Below, piece after piece: positions 8,433-18,608 of a stretch of 64,000 nt of DNA. The stretch spans positions 434,001-498,000 of the forward strand of contig NZ_JAUYGV010000001.1 of NCBI RefSeq assembly GCF_030690345.1. The letters are read 5' to 3'. The notes beneath the pieces are model-generated. The model was given only the letters and a program-made list of their open reading frames with translations, had not been told where the DNA came from and searched no databases. The translations under genes were made by a program, and so were the position numbers. Each line of letters starts with the position of its first letter. Within the stretch, counting starts at the first letter, position 1. Source of the stretch: Rheinheimera sp. GTDB lineage: Bacteria; Pseudomonadota; Gammaproteobacteria; Enterobacterales; Alteromonadaceae.

Positions 8433-9215
8433 TTATGCGGCTTTTTTAACCAACTGAAACAGGTTATAAAAATTCTCTGTAGTGGCATGTGCCAGTTGCT
8501 CAAGGCTGATACCCTTTACCTGCGCAATAGCCTCTGCCACGGCAGTGACATACGCCGGCTGATTGGTCTTACCGCGAAATGGCACCGGCGCCAGATAAGG
8601 CGAATCGGTTTCTATCAGTAAACGCGACAGTGGTATCTGTTTCACCACATCGCGCAGTTCATCAGCATTGCGAAAGGTCATAATGCCGGAAATAGAGATA
8701 TAAAACCCCATGTCCAGCGCTGCACTGGCCATTTCCCAGTTCTCGGTGAAACAGTGCAATACACCACCGGCATGCTCAGCATTATGGCTACGCATTAAGG
8801 CTAACGTATCGGCACGTGCATCCCGCGTATGAATAATCAACGGCTTATTAACCTGGTTAGCCACCTGTATATGGCTGACAAAAGCCGCCTGCTGGCTTAG
8901 TTTAGAGTCTGGTGAGTAGAAATAATCCAGCCCGGTTTCTCCCACCGCAACAACGTGCGCCCGGCTGCACTGCTGCAGCAATAATTCAGCATCGATAACG
9001 TCCTGCTGATGTAGCGGATGCTCACCGCAAGACACAGACACCTGTGGATAGGCGGCAACTAACTGCGACATTTGCTCAAATTCCGCCAGACTGACACAAA
9101 CACACAGCATGTGCTCTACCTGTTTTGCCTGTGCGGCGGCAATAACCTGCGGCAGCGTTAAACCAAGTTTGTCCAGCTCCAGCCGGTCCAGGTGACAATG
9201 TGAATCTACAAACAA
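8433..9215 (-). CDS. TatD-family metal-dependent hydrolase (YcfH type)
   Basis: TIM-barrel metallo-hydrolase of 260 residues. Metal ligands are visible: HCH in DSHCHLDRL at the N-terminus, Glu in VGETGLDYFY, His in IIHTRDA, His in LHCFTEN and Asp in IETDSPYLAP. Members are 3'-5' DNA exonucleases/DNases or D-aminoacyl hydrolases; the true substrate is unsettled. Its place at the end of pabC-mltG-tmk-holB-pilZ is that of E. coli ycfH. Confidence 0.9.
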   Translation of the reverse strand: MFVDSHCHLDRLELDKLGLTLPQVIAAAQAKQVEHMLCVCVSLAEFEQMSQLVAAYPQVSVSCGEHPLHQQDVIDAELLLQQCSRAHVVAVGETGLDYFYSPDSKLSQQAAFVSHIQVANQVNKPLIIHTRDARADTLALMRSHNAEHAGGVLHCFTENWEMASAALDMGFYISISGIMTFRNADELRDVVKQIPLSRLLIETDSPYLAPVPFRGKTNQPAYVTAVAEAIAQVKGISLEQLAHATTENFYNLFQLVKKAA

Positions 9216-9230
9216 AATAATACTCTCTGC

Positions 9231-9557
9231 TTAAATGGTATAAGTAGGATCCGGCGAGTTCAGCATACCGCCAAGCAACTTCTCAATCTTGGCGCCTAAT
9301 TGTGATTTATCATCAATAAAGGTAATACCGATACCGGCAGGGCTCGAGCTTTGTGAGCCGTGCGGCGTGATCCACGCTACTTTACCCGACACCGACAACG
9401 GCTCCAGCGCGTCCGGCAGTGTAACGCTTAATGCCAGAGACTGGCCCATTTTGTACTGTCTGGGCGTGCGGACAAACAAACCGCCGCTTTTCAAAAACGG
9501 CATATAACTGCGGTACAGCTCTTTAATGTCATTAAATCCAATCGACAACTCTTCCAT
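9231..9557 (-). CDS. pilZ: PilZ-domain protein (type IV pilus PilZ orthologue)
   Basis: A 108-residue single-domain protein close to Pseudomonas PilZ: SYMPFLKSGGLFVRTP, then LPVAGKVIW-like LSVSGKVAWITP and GIGITFIDD. Stand-alone PilZ of this type lacks the RxxxR arginines needed to bind cyclic-di-GMP and supports type IV pilus assembly through PilB and FimX. It sits between holB and tatD, as in pseudomonads. Cytoplasmic. Confidence 0.88.
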   Translation of the reverse strand: MEELSIGFNDIKELYRSYMPFLKSGGLFVRTPRQYKMGQSLALSVTLPDALEPLSVSGKVAWITPHGSQSSSPAGIGITFIDDKSQLGAKIEKLLGGMLNSPDPTYTI

Positions 9558-9568
9558 AACTCCTCCGC

Positions 9569-10486
9569 TTAGCCTCGCAGCCGTGTTAATTCAGTTAGTA
9601 ACGCACTTAGTGCTAACGGCCTATTCTGCCCTAAAATTTGTGTTTCGTCACGGCACCAACGATTGTACAACTGATGAATAGCCAGCACACGCTGCGGCTC
9701 TTGTGTAGTTAACGCGGGCAATAAATGCCGGCGTAAAAACCAGCCCAATAACTGGCGCAGCTCGCTGCTGCTCTCTAGCTGTTTAGTGCAATCGGCCAGT
9801 GCCAGCTGTCCGGCAAAAAATTGTTGTAACGTCTGGATTAAGGTTTGCAGCTTATAGGCTTCACCTGACTCCAGCAGCTTTAATGCTTTTAACGGCCCGC
9901 CTGCACAATACGCCAGCAAAAAATCCGGCACTGCCCGGTTACTTTGCTGCGCCAGCCAGTGTTGTGTTTCGTTACCTGACTCCGCTGCCAGCGGCCATTG
10001 CTGACAGCGGCTGAGCAAAGTGGCAGGCAAGGTCGCCGCAGCACTGGTTTGCAAAATCAAAAAACTGTTTTGCGGTGGCTCTTCCAATGTTTTCAATAGC
10101 GCATTGGCGGCAGCTTCGGTGAGTTTTTCTGCCTGGGCCAGCAGCACCACTTTATTTAATTGCTGCTGCGCCCGGCCATGCATAAACTGACTGAGCCGGC
10201 GCACAGCATCCACGCCGATACTGCCGGCGCTGTTATCTACTATCAGTAAGTCTGAATGGTTGCCGGCAAGTCGCAGCAAACAACTCTTACATTTTCCGCA
10301 AGCTTCCACCGGCCCCGTGCCACCCTCTGTGGTCAGCTCAGTACAAAGTAACGCCGCGGCCAACCAATTGGCCAACGCCGATTTACCGATACCTTCAACA
10401 CCGCTGAGCAACAAACCATGCGCCAAACGCTGATTTGCCAACAGAGGTATAAATTGCTGCTGGTAGCGCACAAGCCAGGGTAGCAT
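9569..10486 (-). CDS. holB: DNA polymerase III delta' subunit HolB
   Basis: Clamp-loader subunit of the replicative polymerase. The AAA+ domain shows a Walker-A-like GVEGIGKS near residue 30, a zinc module with CGKCKSC near residues 63-69, and the sensor region ALLKTLEEPP. Length 305, normal. It starts 3 bases after the tmk stop codon and belongs to the mltG-tmk-holB operon. Confidence 0.95.
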   Translation of the reverse strand: MLPWLVRYQQQFIPLLANQRLAHGLLLSGVEGIGKSALANWLAAALLCTELTTEGGTGPVEACGKCKSCLLRLAGNHSDLLIVDNSAGSIGVDAVRRLSQFMHGRAQQQLNKVVLLAQAEKLTEAAANALLKTLEEPPQNSFLILQTSAAATLPATLLSRCQQWPLAAESGNETQHWLAQQSNRAVPDFLLAYCAGGPLKALKLLESGEAYKLQTLIQTLQQFFAGQLALADCTKQLESSSELRQLLGWFLRRHLLPALTTQEPQRVLAIHQLYNRWCRDETQILGQNRPLALSALLTELTRLRG

Positions 10487-10489
10487 AAT

Positions 10490-11116
10490 TTAGCCTAATG
10501 CCTTGTTCAGCGCAGCCGTAATACTGTGCTGTACTTGCTCAAGCGACTGGCCGGCGTCTATTACTACGATATTGGGCTCTGTTGCGGCAATCTGCAGGTA
10601 TTTTTGCCGGGTACGCTGAAAAAACACCAATTGTTCCTGCTCTATCCGATCCAGCTCGCCACGCTGGCGCGCCCGCTCCAGCCCTATCGCCGGGTCAATA
10701 TCCAGATACAGGGTTAAATCCGGCCGCAGATCGCCCAGCACGGCGTTGCGTAACTGATTAATAAAGGCTTCGTCCAACTGACGGCCACCGCCCTGATAGG
10801 CACGCGATGACATATCGTGCCGGTCGGCCAGCACCCACTTGCCCTGTGCTAAGGCCGGTTTAATCACATTACACAACAATTGCATACGGGCAGCATACAT
10901 CAGCAACAACTCGGTTTGCGGCGCAACAACCTCAGTGGTTTGTACTTGCTTAACCAGGTTACGCAGGCTTTCGGCCAGTGGCGTACCACCGGGCTCCCGC
11001 GTACATACCACTTCCACGCCCAATTGCTGCAGATATTGCTTAACGTGTGCAATAGCGCTGCTTTTGCCGGCACCTTCAAGGCCTTCTACCACAATAAATT
11101 TAGCTGCTGCCTTCAT
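10490..11116 (-). CDS. tmk: Thymidylate kinase
   Basis: Phosphorylates dTMP to dTDP. The P-loop GLEGAGKSS (residues 11-19), the DR motif in LADRHDMSS and the lid segment [12 protein letters not shown] are visible. Length 208, normal. Its start codon overlaps the mltG stop codon by 4 bases. Confidence 0.96.
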   Translation of the reverse strand: MKAAAKFIVVEGLEGAGKSSAIAHVKQYLQQLGVEVVCTREPGGTPLAESLRNLVKQVQTTEVVAPQTELLLMYAARMQLLCNVIKPALAQGKWVLADRHDMSSRAYQGGGRQLDEAFINQLRNAVLGDLRPDLTLYLDIDPAIGLERARQRGELDRIEQEQLVFFQRTRQKYLQIAATEPNIVVIDAGQSLEQVQHSITAALNKALG

Positions 11117-12123
11117 GGCTTGTTTCCCAAAATGTATTTTCTTACTGCGGCGTTATGCTGCTCCAGCGTAGCTGAAAACTGATGGCTGCCATCACCTTTG
11201 CTGACAAAGTAATACAGGTCGGTTTCAGCCGGCTGCGCCGCTGCCAGCAAAGAAGCGCGGCCAACCAGGCTGATCGGGCCGGGCGGTAAGCCACGATGGC
11301 GGTAGGTATTGTACGGATGCGGGTTGTTTAAATCGGCACGGGTAATATTACCGTTAAAATCCGCAATACCGTAGATAACGGTTGGATCGGTCTGCAAGCG
11401 CATATTCTTTTGCAGCCGGTTAACAAACACCGACGCCACCAGGGTTTTCTCCGGCGGATAACTGCTTTCTTTTTCAATGATCGACGCCAATATTAACAGC
11501 TGATAGCGGTTTTGCAGCGGTAACTCGCCATAACGCTGCTGCCAGGCAGTGTCGAGCTCACTCAGCAGTGCCAGTTGCGAGCGCTTAACCAGCTCACTGG
11601 CTTTGCTGTTGGCAGTATAATAGTAGGTATCAGGATACAGCAGCGCTTCACCGTGCTGTGGCTCTGGCCCCCAATCTTCAGGCCATTGCAGCAGCTGCAA
11701 CACCTGCTCTGCGTTGGTTATATCCTGGTGTAAATACTCTGCCTGTTGCAGCCGGATTAAGCTCTGCTGCAGTGTTTCACCTTCAATTAAGGTCAGTGAA
11801 AATTGGGCTTCTTTGCCACTGCGAAACAGCGTCAGTACCTGTAATAACGTTTTTTCAGTTGAGATCCGGTATACCCCCTGCTGCACAGCCGCATCTTCGG
11901 GGTGTAATTTCAGGTAAAGCCGCAGCATCAGGCATTGGCTTTCAGTCAACAGCGTCTGTTGCTGCCACTGCCGGCAGAGCCTGAGCGCCGAACTGCCCTG
12001 CGCTACTGTATGTATATCGCCGGATAAATTAAGCGGAATTTGCTCTACATAACGTACCGAAAAATAATAGCCAAGGCCGAGTAATATGCCGGTGAACAGC
12101 ATAACTTTCAGTGTTTTTAACAT
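11113..12123 (-). CDS. mltG: Endolytic murein transglycosylase MltG
   Basis: Inner-membrane lytic transglycosylase that cuts nascent glycan chains and limits their length. One N-terminal membrane segment (about residues 5-22), a LysM-like region and the YceG catalytic domain with [27 protein letters not shown] residues; the Glu of EKES is the catalytic acid. Overlaps pabC by 7 bases and tmk by 4. Confidence 0.95.
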   Translation of the reverse strand: MLKTLKVMLFTGILLGLGYYFSVRYVEQIPLNLSGDIHTVAQGSSALRLCRQWQQQTLLTESQCLMLRLYLKLHPEDAAVQQGVYRISTEKTLLQVLTLFRSGKEAQFSLTLIEGETLQQSLIRLQQAEYLHQDITNAEQVLQLLQWPEDWGPEPQHGEALLYPDTYYYTANSKASELVKRSQLALLSELDTAWQQRYGELPLQNRYQLLILASIIEKESSYPPEKTLVASVFVNRLQKNMRLQTDPTVIYGIADFNGNITRADLNNPHPYNTYRHRGLPPGPISLVGRASLLAAAQPAETDLYYFVSKGDGSHQFSATLEQHNAAVRKYILGNKP

Positions 12124-12875
12124 AGTACCTGCTTTGAAAACTGCTGTACCGTGCGCACAGATAAGCCGCGGCCTTCTATACTGTGCACCGGCACTATGCC
12201 CATTAAGGCATTACAAATAAACATGGCGTCAACCGACTCAAGCTCAGTGACAGCCCAGTTAACCGGGGTTATATCGGCCTGTTGCATAATATGTTGCCGC
12301 ATAACACCGGCTACACCGGCGCGAAGCAACTCTGGCGTATGCCATACGCCGTCACGGTGTAAAAACACATTCGCGGCACTGACTTCGGTGATAAAGCCCT
12401 GTTGATCCAGCACCAGCAAATCATCATGCCCGGTGCCGGCCAGCTCTTGTTTTAACAACACCTGTTCCAGCCGGTTATTATGTTTAAGGCCCGCCAACAG
12501 AGGTTGTACCGCCAATTGCAGCCTGGCAATACCAAGACGAATACCCTGCTGTTGGGCATGACGATAATCCGGCATCGGACTGGCAAAGATATACACCCCG
12601 GGCGCACCGACATCTGCCGCAGCGTAGCCGCGACCGCCCTCACCGCGCGACACCAACAGTTTTATCACCTGCTCTGGTGCGGTTATTGCTGCTTGCGCTT
12701 GCTGTTGCAGCGCTTGCCAATCGATAGCAGCAAAGCCCAATTGCGCGGCAGAACGTTGCAGACGCTGCAAATGCAATGGCCACAGCTGTATGCAACCATC
12801 ACGCACCTGCATGGTGGTAAAAATACCGTCGCCATAGTTAAAACTACGATCTGTTGCCGGGATAACCGATTGCAC
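12117..12875 (-). CDS. pabC: Aminodeoxychorismate lyase PabC (start uncertain)
   Basis: PLP enzyme of fold type IV that releases 4-aminobenzoate for folate synthesis. YGDGIFTTMQV, SRGEGGRGY, KHNNRLEQVL (PLP Lys) and ITEVSAANVF match PabC. The only conventional start is GTG at 12875, leaving a short N-terminus (VQSVIPATDRSF). The upstream in-frame codons read A-F-I-N-L-V-I-C without a stop and resemble the usual FLING-type N-terminus, so translation may begin at a rarer codon such as ATT at 12893. A hairpin terminator lies between fabF and this gene. Confidence 0.88.
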   Translation of the reverse strand: MQSVIPATDRSFNYGDGIFTTMQVRDGCIQLWPLHLQRLQRSAAQLGFAAIDWQALQQQAQAAITAPEQVIKLLVSRGEGGRGYAAADVGAPGVYIFASPMPDYRHAQQQGIRLGIARLQLAVQPLLAGLKHNNRLEQVLLKQELAGTGHDDLLVLDQQGFITEVSAANVFLHRDGVWHTPELLRAGVAGVMRQHIMQQADITPVNWAVTELESVDAMFICNALMGIVPVHSIEGRGLSVRTVQQFSKQVLC

Positions 12876-12920
12876 GCATATTACCAGGTTAATAAAAGCA
12901 GCAGTATGCCTTAAAAAGCA

Positions 12921-12952
12921 GATAAAACAAAGGCTGCATCAAGCAGCCTTTG
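12921..12952 (-). terminator. Terminator/attenuator between fabF and pabC
   Basis: CAAAGGCTGC (12928-12937), loop ATCAA, GCAGCCTTTG (12943-12952). On the minus strand it is followed by TTTTATC. It ends the fab transcript or limits read-through into pabC-mltG. Confidence 0.7.
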
Positions 12953-12991
12953 TTGGTTAAAACAGTAAATTATGCGTGTTAAAACAGCAGA

Positions 12992-14230
12992 TTAAACGCG
13001 TTTAAACAAGATAGAACCGTTGGTGCCACCAAAACCGAACGAGTTACACAAGGCGTACTCCATCGACACCTGGCGTGCCTGGTGTGGCACATAGTCCAAA
13101 TCACAACCTTCATCCGGGTTATCCAGATTAATGGTTGGCGTAACTAATTGGTCCTGCAGTGACAGCACGGTAATAATAGATTCTACCGAGCCTGCGGCTC
13201 CCAACAAGTGACCAATCATCGATTTGGACGAGCTTACCATCAGCTTGTCAACGTTGTTGGCAAATACCGATTTAATCGCCATGGTTTCTGCTATATCACC
13301 GGCCGGTGTTGAAGTACCGTGCGCGTTGATATACGCCACCTGCTCCGGATTAACCTGCGCATCGTTCAGCGCATTTTTCATCGCTAAAGCGGCACCGGCA
13401 CCGTTTTCCGGTGGAGACGTCATATGATATGCATCACCACTCATGCCAAAACCAACCAGTTCGGCATAGATTTTTGCGCCGCGGGCTTTAGCATGCTCGT
13501 ACTCTTCCAGCACCATAACACCGGCGCCGTCGCCCAGCACAAAACCATCACGGTCTTTATCCCAGGGCCGGCTGGCTTGCTGTGGCGCGTCATTGCGGGT
13601 AGACAACGCCCGAGCGGCGCCAAAACCGCCCATGCCCAACGGCGTAGAGGCTTTTTCCGCACCGCCGGCTACCATCACATCAGCGTCGCCGTAGCTAATC
13701 ATGCGGGCCGCATGGCCAATATTGTGTACGCCGGTAGTACAGGCAGTAACAATACTGATATTCGGCCCTTGCAAGCCCAGCAAAATAGACAGCTGGCCGG
13801 CAATCATATTAATAATGGTCGATGGCACAAAAAACGGTGATAACCGCTTAGGGCCACTGTTGATCAATTTAGTATGGTTCTCTTCAATTAACCCCAAACC
13901 ACCAATACCGGAACCAATTGCCGCACCAATGCGTGGCGCATTTTGCTCTGTAATTTCGATGCCGGAGTCACGAAATGCCTGAATACCGGCAGCCACACCG
14001 TATTGAATAAACAGATCCATTTTTTTCGCCTCTTTGGCTGAAAAAAACGGCTCTACATCAAAGTTTTTCACCAAACCAGCAAACTTAGTGGTGTACGCAC
14101 TGGTATCGAAATGCTCGATCAGTGATATACCACTTTTACCTTGCTGTAAGCCTTGCCAGCTTGAGGCAACATCATTACCCAGCGGCGTTAACATGCCTAA
14201 ACCGGTAACTACAACACGACGTTTTGCCAC
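12992..14230 (-). CDS. fabF: 3-oxoacyl-ACP synthase II FabF (GTG start)
   Basis: Condensing enzyme for fatty-acid elongation. The Cys-His-His triad is visible in [20 protein letters not shown] and [11 protein letters not shown]. The longest frame begins with ATG at 14245, but that ATG overlaps the sequence GGAGGG, a strong ribosome-binding site placed 5 bases before GTG at 14230. Starting at GTG gives the usual N-terminus (M)[11 protein letters not shown] and 412 residues. Follows acpP in the fab operon. Confidence 0.95.
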   Translation of the reverse strand: MAKRRVVVTGLGMLTPLGNDVASSWQGLQQGKSGISLIEHFDTSAYTTKFAGLVKNFDVEPFFSAKEAKKMDLFIQYGVAAGIQAFRDSGIEITEQNAPRIGAAIGSGIGGLGLIEENHTKLINSGPKRLSPFFVPSTIINMIAGQLSILLGLQGPNISIVTACTTGVHNIGHAARMISYGDADVMVAGGAEKASTPLGMGGFGAARALSTRNDAPQQASRPWDKDRDGFVLGDGAGVMVLEEYEHAKARGAKIYAELVGFGMSGDAYHMTSPPENGAGAALAMKNALNDAQVNPEQVAYINAHGTSTPAGDIAETMAIKSVFANNVDKLMVSSSKSMIGHLLGAAGSVESIITVLSLQDQLVTPTINLDNPDEGCDLDYVPHQARQVSMEYALCNSFGFGGTNGSILFKRV

Positions 14231-14266
14231 AAAACCCTCCGCCATGGAAATTTTTATCGGACCTGA

Positions 14267-14295
14267 AACGAAAACGGGTAGCTTAGCTACCCGTT
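14267..14295 (-). terminator. Attenuator-like hairpin between acpP and fabF
   Basis: AACGGGTAGC (14273-14282), loop TTA, GCTACCCGTT (14286-14295), followed on the minus strand by TTTCGTTTC. A 10-pair stem with a T-rich tail could let acpP be expressed far more strongly than fabF, as is common for this gene pair. Confidence 0.65.
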
Positions 14296-14310
14296 CTGTA
14301 AGCTGATAAC

Positions 14311-14547
14311 TTACTCAGCGTGTGCTTTGATGTAATCAATAGCAGACTGAACAGTAGTGATTTTCTCAGCTTCTTCGTCCGGAATCTCAGTATCGAACTC
14401 TTCTTCCAGCGCCATTACCAGCTCAACTGTGTCCAGTGAGTCAGCGCCCAAGTCGTCAACGAAAGACGCTTCGTGCTTAACTTCGTCTTCTTTAACACCT
14501 AATTGTTCAATGATGATTTTCTTAACGCGTTCTTCGATGTTGCTCAT
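14311..14547 (-). CDS. acpP: Acyl carrier protein AcpP
   Basis: A 78-residue acidic four-helix protein. Ser37 in [18 protein letters not shown] carries the 4'-phosphopantetheine arm that holds growing acyl chains. Located between fabG and fabF as in most Gammaproteobacteria. Its 136-base upstream gap probably holds a promoter of its own. Confidence 0.98.
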   Translation of the reverse strand: MSNIEERVKKIIIEQLGVKEDEVKHEASFVDDLGADSLDTVELVMALEEEFDTEIPDEEAEKITTVQSAIDYIKAHAE

Positions 14548-14683
14548 CTTTTCTTCCTTTTTCTCATATAAATCGCAACAGTTCGTGCAATTTTGTGTGG
14601 CGCTAGTTTATGCGTAAGCCAGAATTGTTGCAAGCAAACAGAACAGCATTTTGCGCTGGTCAAACCTGCTTAGCAACATAAAC

Positions 14684-15430
14684 TTACACCATATACATAC
14701 CGCCGTTTACGTGAATTGTTTCACCGGTGATATAAGCAGCCTGAGTTGACGCTAAAAACGCCACTGTGGCAGCAATTTCTTCCGGCTGGCCTAAGCGGTT
14801 GGCCGGTACCTGAGCAAAAATAGCTTGTTTTTGCTCATCCGACAGCTCTTTAGTCATGTCGGTATCAATAAAGCCGGGCGCTATGGCATTAACCGTAATA
14901 CCGCGTGATGCGACTTCTTTTGCCAGCGACTTGGTAAAGCCTAATACCCCGGCTTTAGCCGCAGCATAATTGGTCTGACCGGCATTACCCATAGAACCGA
15001 CAACAGAACCAATACTGATAATGCGACCAAAACGTTTTTTCATCATAGTGCGCATTACCGCTTTGCTTAACCGGTATACCGAGGTTAAGTTGGTTTGCAT
15101 AATGTCAAACCACTCTTCATCTTTCATCCGCATCAGCAGATTATCGCGCGTAATGCCGGCATTATTAACCAGAATATCAATATCTCCAAACTGGTTTTTT
15201 ATCTGCTCTAAACATTGTTCTATAGAAGCGGTGTCGCCCACATTTAACACCATGCCACAGCCGTTGTCAGCCAGGTAGCTGCTAATGGCTTCGGCGCCTT
15301 TTTCAGAGGTGGCCGTACCAACAACTTTGGCACCCAAAGCGGCTAATTGCTCGGCGATGGCGCGGCCAATACCGCGGCTGGCACCGGTTACCAGTGCCAC
15401 TTTGCCTTCTAAAGAAATAAAATTTGTCAT
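14684..15430 (-). CDS. fabG: 3-oxoacyl-ACP reductase FabG
   Basis: NADPH-dependent short-chain dehydrogenase that reduces 3-oxoacyl-ACP. The nucleotide motif TGASRGIGRAIAE, NNAGITRDNLLMRM, and catalytic Ser/Tyr/Lys in GSVVGSMGNAGQTNYAAAKAG are present. Length 248. Nine bases separate it from fabD. Confidence 0.97.
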   Translation of the reverse strand: MTNFISLEGKVALVTGASRGIGRAIAEQLAALGAKVVGTATSEKGAEAISSYLADNGCGMVLNVGDTASIEQCLEQIKNQFGDIDILVNNAGITRDNLLMRMKDEEWFDIMQTNLTSVYRLSKAVMRTMMKKRFGRIISIGSVVGSMGNAGQTNYAAAKAGVLGFTKSLAKEVASRGITVNAIAPGFIDTDMTKELSDEQKQAIFAQVPANRLGQPEEIAATVAFLASTQAAYITGETIHVNGGMYMV

Positions 15431-15439
15431 CGTTAATCC

Positions 15440-16375
15440 TTATTCTGCTGCCAATGCGGCTTGCAGCGAAGCAACGTCGCCAACTGAAGCAGCAGTTACA
15501 TTTTTATCTATGCGCTTAATTAAACCGCTTAACACCTTGCCGGCGCCCAGTTCTAACACTTGTGTCACACCTTGTGCAGCTAACCATTCAATGGTTTGCG
15601 TCCACTGCACCGGGCTGTATAACTGGCGTACTAACGCATCTTTTACCGCAGCGGCATCGGCAGCAATGGCAACATCGACATTATTTACCACCGGTATGAC
15701 AGCACTATTAAAGTTAAGTGCCGCTAAATCGCCGGCTAATTTATCTGCCGCCGGGCGCATTAAAGCACAGTGCGATGGCACGCTGACCGGCAATGGTAAG
15801 GCACGCTTGGCACCGGCCGCTTTACACAGCTCACCGGCCCGCTCTACCGCAGCTTTATGGCCGGCAATTACTACCTGGCCGGGCGAGTTATAATTCACCG
15901 GCGATACTACTTCGCCTTGTGCGGCCTGCTCACACGCCACAGCAATAGCGGCATCGTCCAGGCCGATAATGGCTGACATAGCACCAACACCGGCCGGCAC
16001 CGCCAACTGCATATAATTACCGCGTTTTTCCACCAGCTTTACCGCATCGGCCAGCGATAATACCCCGGCACAAACCAGGGCGGAGTATTCACCCAACGAG
16101 TGGCCGGCAAAGTAAGCAGGCTGCGCGCCTCCTTGCTGCTGCCATAAACGCCACACCGCTACAGATGCCGTTAACAGTGCCGGCTGAGTGCGGTGAGTTT
16201 CATTCAAATCGGCTTCCGGGCCATTAGCCACCAGCGCCCATAAGTCATAACCCAGCGCAGCTGAGGCTTCGGTGAATGTGTCTTTTACCACATCAAACTG
16301 CTGATATAAATCAGCCAGCATGCCAACACTTTGGGAGCCCTGCCCCGGGAATACGATTGCAAGTTTTGTTGTCAT
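15440..16375 (-). CDS. fabD: Malonyl-CoA:ACP transacylase FabD
   Basis: Loads malonate onto ACP. FPGQGSQ at the N-terminus, the nucleophile Ser in GHSLGEYSAL and a catalytic His in PSHCALM are visible. Length 311, normal. Part of plsX-fabH-fabD-fabG-acpP-fabF. Confidence 0.97.
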   Translation of the reverse strand: MTTKLAIVFPGQGSQSVGMLADLYQQFDVVKDTFTEASAALGYDLWALVANGPEADLNETHRTQPALLTASVAVWRLWQQQGGAQPAYFAGHSLGEYSALVCAGVLSLADAVKLVEKRGNYMQLAVPAGVGAMSAIIGLDDAAIAVACEQAAQGEVVSPVNYNSPGQVVIAGHKAAVERAGELCKAAGAKRALPLPVSVPSHCALMRPAADKLAGDLAALNFNSAVIPVVNNVDVAIAADAAAVKDALVRQLYSPVQWTQTIEWLAAQGVTQVLELGAGKVLSGLIKRIDKNVTAASVGDVASLQAALAAE

Positions 16376-16414
16376 CTTTGGTCCTGCGAATAAGTAAATT
16401 AACGAGGCGCGGAT

Positions 16415-17374
16415 TTAATAACGCACCAGCGCTGAAGCCCAGGCAAAACCACCACCAAAAGCTTCCAGCAACAGCGTTTGGCCACGTTGAATACGGCCGT
16501 CACGAATGGCTTCATCCAACGCTGTCGGCACTGTCGCCGCTGAGGTATTGCCGTAGCGGTCAAGGTTAATCACCACCTGGTCCATCGACATATCTAATTT
16601 ACGTGCCACGGCAGCAATAATGCGCAGGTTAGCCTGGTGCGGTACCAGCCAGTCGATCTGTGATTTATCCAGATTGTTAGCCGCCAACGTCTGCTCGACC
16701 ACTTCGGAGAGTTTGGTCACGGCCACTTTAAATACGTCGTTGCCTTTCATTGAACCCCATGACTGGTGCACCGATTGCTCATCACCGCGTATTGGGTTAT
16801 CGACATACAGCAGTTCTGAATATTTGCCGTCGGCATGAATATGGGTAGATAAAATACCCGGTTGCTCAGACGCTTCCAGTATCACGGCACCGGCGGCGTC
16901 ACCGAACAGGATCACCATGCTTCTGTCTTCCGGCGATATTAAACGCGATAAACAGTCAGAGCCAATCACTAAGATGCGTTTGGCAATACCGCTTTTAATA
17001 TACTGATCTGCTACGCTCAGGCCATAACAGAAGCCGGCACAGGCGGCGGCGATATCAAAGGCAGGAATGGCCGGGATCTCGAGCTCACGCTGAATTTCAC
17101 AAGCTGAACTGGGTAAGGCGCGTGATGCGCTGGTGGTAGCACAGATAATCATATCTATGCTGTTTTTATCAATATCGGCCGCTTCAATGGCTTTTAACGC
17201 CGCCTGCGCACCCATAGTAGAGACGGTTTCGTTGTCACCGATAATACGGCGCTCTTTAATGCCTGTACGTTCAATAATCCATTCGTCTGTGGTTTCAACC
17301 ATAGACTCCAGATCAGCGTTACTGCGAACCTGCGACGGGAAATAACTCCCGGTACCTATAATGCGTGAATACAT
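16415..17374 (-). CDS. fabH: 3-oxoacyl-ACP synthase III FabH
   Basis: Starts fatty-acid synthesis by condensing acetyl-CoA with malonyl-ACP. Catalytic Cys in [10 protein letters not shown], His in [12 protein letters not shown] and Asn in [12 protein letters not shown] are visible. Length 319. Six bases separate it from plsX. Confidence 0.97.
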   Translation of the reverse strand: MYSRIIGTGSYFPSQVRSNADLESMVETTDEWIIERTGIKERRIIGDNETVSTMGAQAALKAIEAADIDKNSIDMIICATTSASRALPSSACEIQRELEIPAIPAFDIAAACAGFCYGLSVADQYIKSGIAKRILVIGSDCLSRLISPEDRSMVILFGDAAGAVILEASEQPGILSTHIHADGKYSELLYVDNPIRGDEQSVHQSWGSMKGNDVFKVAVTKLSEVVEQTLAANNLDKSQIDWLVPHQANLRIIAAVARKLDMSMDQVVINLDRYGNTSAATVPTALDEAIRDGRIQRGQTLLLEAFGGGFAWASALVRY

Positions 17375-17380
17375 GAGGAC

Positions 17381-18421
17381 CTACGCTTTATCAATTAATA
17401 CGTGTTCCAACCGGTCTTTAATCTTAGCGGGCACCTGGCGTTCAACCTCGCGCACCGCTTGACGGATGGCACTTAGAAATGCATCTTTTGTCGCATTTCC
17501 ATGACTTTTCACTACAATTCCGCGCAATCCTATCAGACTTGCACCGTTATAGTGGTCGGGGTTCACGCCCTGATAAAGGTTTTTTATAAAAGGTTTGATT
17601 AACCAGCCGAATAATTGCGCAGTAACCTTGTCTTTAATGCTCGATTCAAAGCGCCGTAGGATAAGCTTGGCCACACCTTCACAGGTTTTCAGCGCCACAT
17701 TACCGACAAAGCCGTCACAGACAATCACATCTGCCTTGCCGGTAAAAATGTCATTGCCTTCAATATAACCAATATAGTTAATGTCGTTGCAGTCTGACAG
17801 CAACATCGAAGCGCGCTTTATTTGATCCGAGCCTTTAATCTCTTCTTCGCCCATATTCAGCAACGCCACTTTCGGCTTGCTGATGCCGATAACTTCTTCG
17901 GCCATTACGGCGCCCATTACAGCAAACTGAAATAAGGTATCGGCATCACAGTTTACTGTGGCGCCTAAATCCAGCATATACACCGGATTGCCTTCAACCG
18001 CGGGTAAAGCGCTGATTAACGCCGGCCGGTCTACACCGTTGAGCATTTTCAGTACAAAATGCGCCATGGCAATTAACGCCCCGGTATTGCCGGCACTGAC
18101 ACAGGCCTGCACTTCGCCTTTATCGACTAAATCCAGCGCCACGCGCATAGAGGAATCACGCTTAGAGCGCAGCGCAACCGACGGCTTATCGGCCATGGTA
18201 ACGATTTGTGTGCTGTGGCGCAGGCTTAATTGCGGATGCGGAAAAACACCGTGCAACTTGAGTTGCTCAGTTAAATTAGCTTCGTCGCCACACAAAATAA
18301 GGTGTAACTGAGGGAATTCGCAGATCGCTGCCAGAGCGGCAGGAATAGTAGAATGGGGGCCGTGATCGCCCCCCATCATGTCTAATGCAAGTGTCAGCTT
18401 AGTTGGCTGCACCGGCTGCAT
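17381..18421 (-). CDS. plsX: Phosphate acyltransferase PlsX
   Basis: Makes acyl-phosphate from acyl-ACP for phospholipid synthesis with Pls[12 protein letters not shown] at the N-terminus, [12 protein letters not shown] and [13 protein letters not shown] near the C-terminus are family signatures. Length 346. Peripheral on the inner membrane. It lies directly after rpmF, the usual gammaproteobacterial order. Confidence 0.96.
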   Translation of the reverse strand: MQPVQPTKLTLALDMMGGDHGPHSTIPAALAAICEFPQLHLILCGDEANLTEQLKLHGVFPHPQLSLRHSTQIVTMADKPSVALRSKRDSSMRVALDLVDKGEVQACVSAGNTGALIAMAHFVLKMLNGVDRPALISALPAVEGNPVYMLDLGATVNCDADTLFQFAVMGAVMAEEVIGISKPKVALLNMGEEEIKGSDQIKRASMLLSDCNDINYIGYIEGNDIFTGKADVIVCDGFVGNVALKTCEGVAKLILRRFESSIKDKVTAQLFGWLIKPFIKNLYQGVNPDHYNGASLIGLRGIVVKSHGNATKDAFLSAIRQAVREVERQVPAKIKDRLEHVLIDKA

Positions 18422-18427
18422 CCGGAC

Positions 18428-18592
18428 TTATTTTACTTTACGGCCTTTGTAGTAACCATCGGCAGTAATGTGGTGACGACGATGCGTTTCACCGGTAGTA
18501 GAATCAACTGACAGCGTTGGGCCAGTTAATGCATCGTGTGAGCGACGCATATCGCGACGTGCACGTGATTTTTTGTTTTGCTGAACAGCCAT
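18428..18592 (-). CDS. rpmF: 50S ribosomal protein L32
   Basis: A 54-residue basic protein reading [20 protein letters not shown] and ending GYYKGRKVK. It is the zinc-free form, without the CxxC pairs found in some bacteria. It lies between yceD and plsX, as usual; translation follows directly from the sequence. Confidence 0.97.
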   Translation of the reverse strand: MAVQQNKKSRARRDMRRSHDALTGPTLSVDSTTGETHRRHHITADGYYKGRKVK

Positions 18593-18608
18593 GGTATTTC
18601 TCCTAAAC

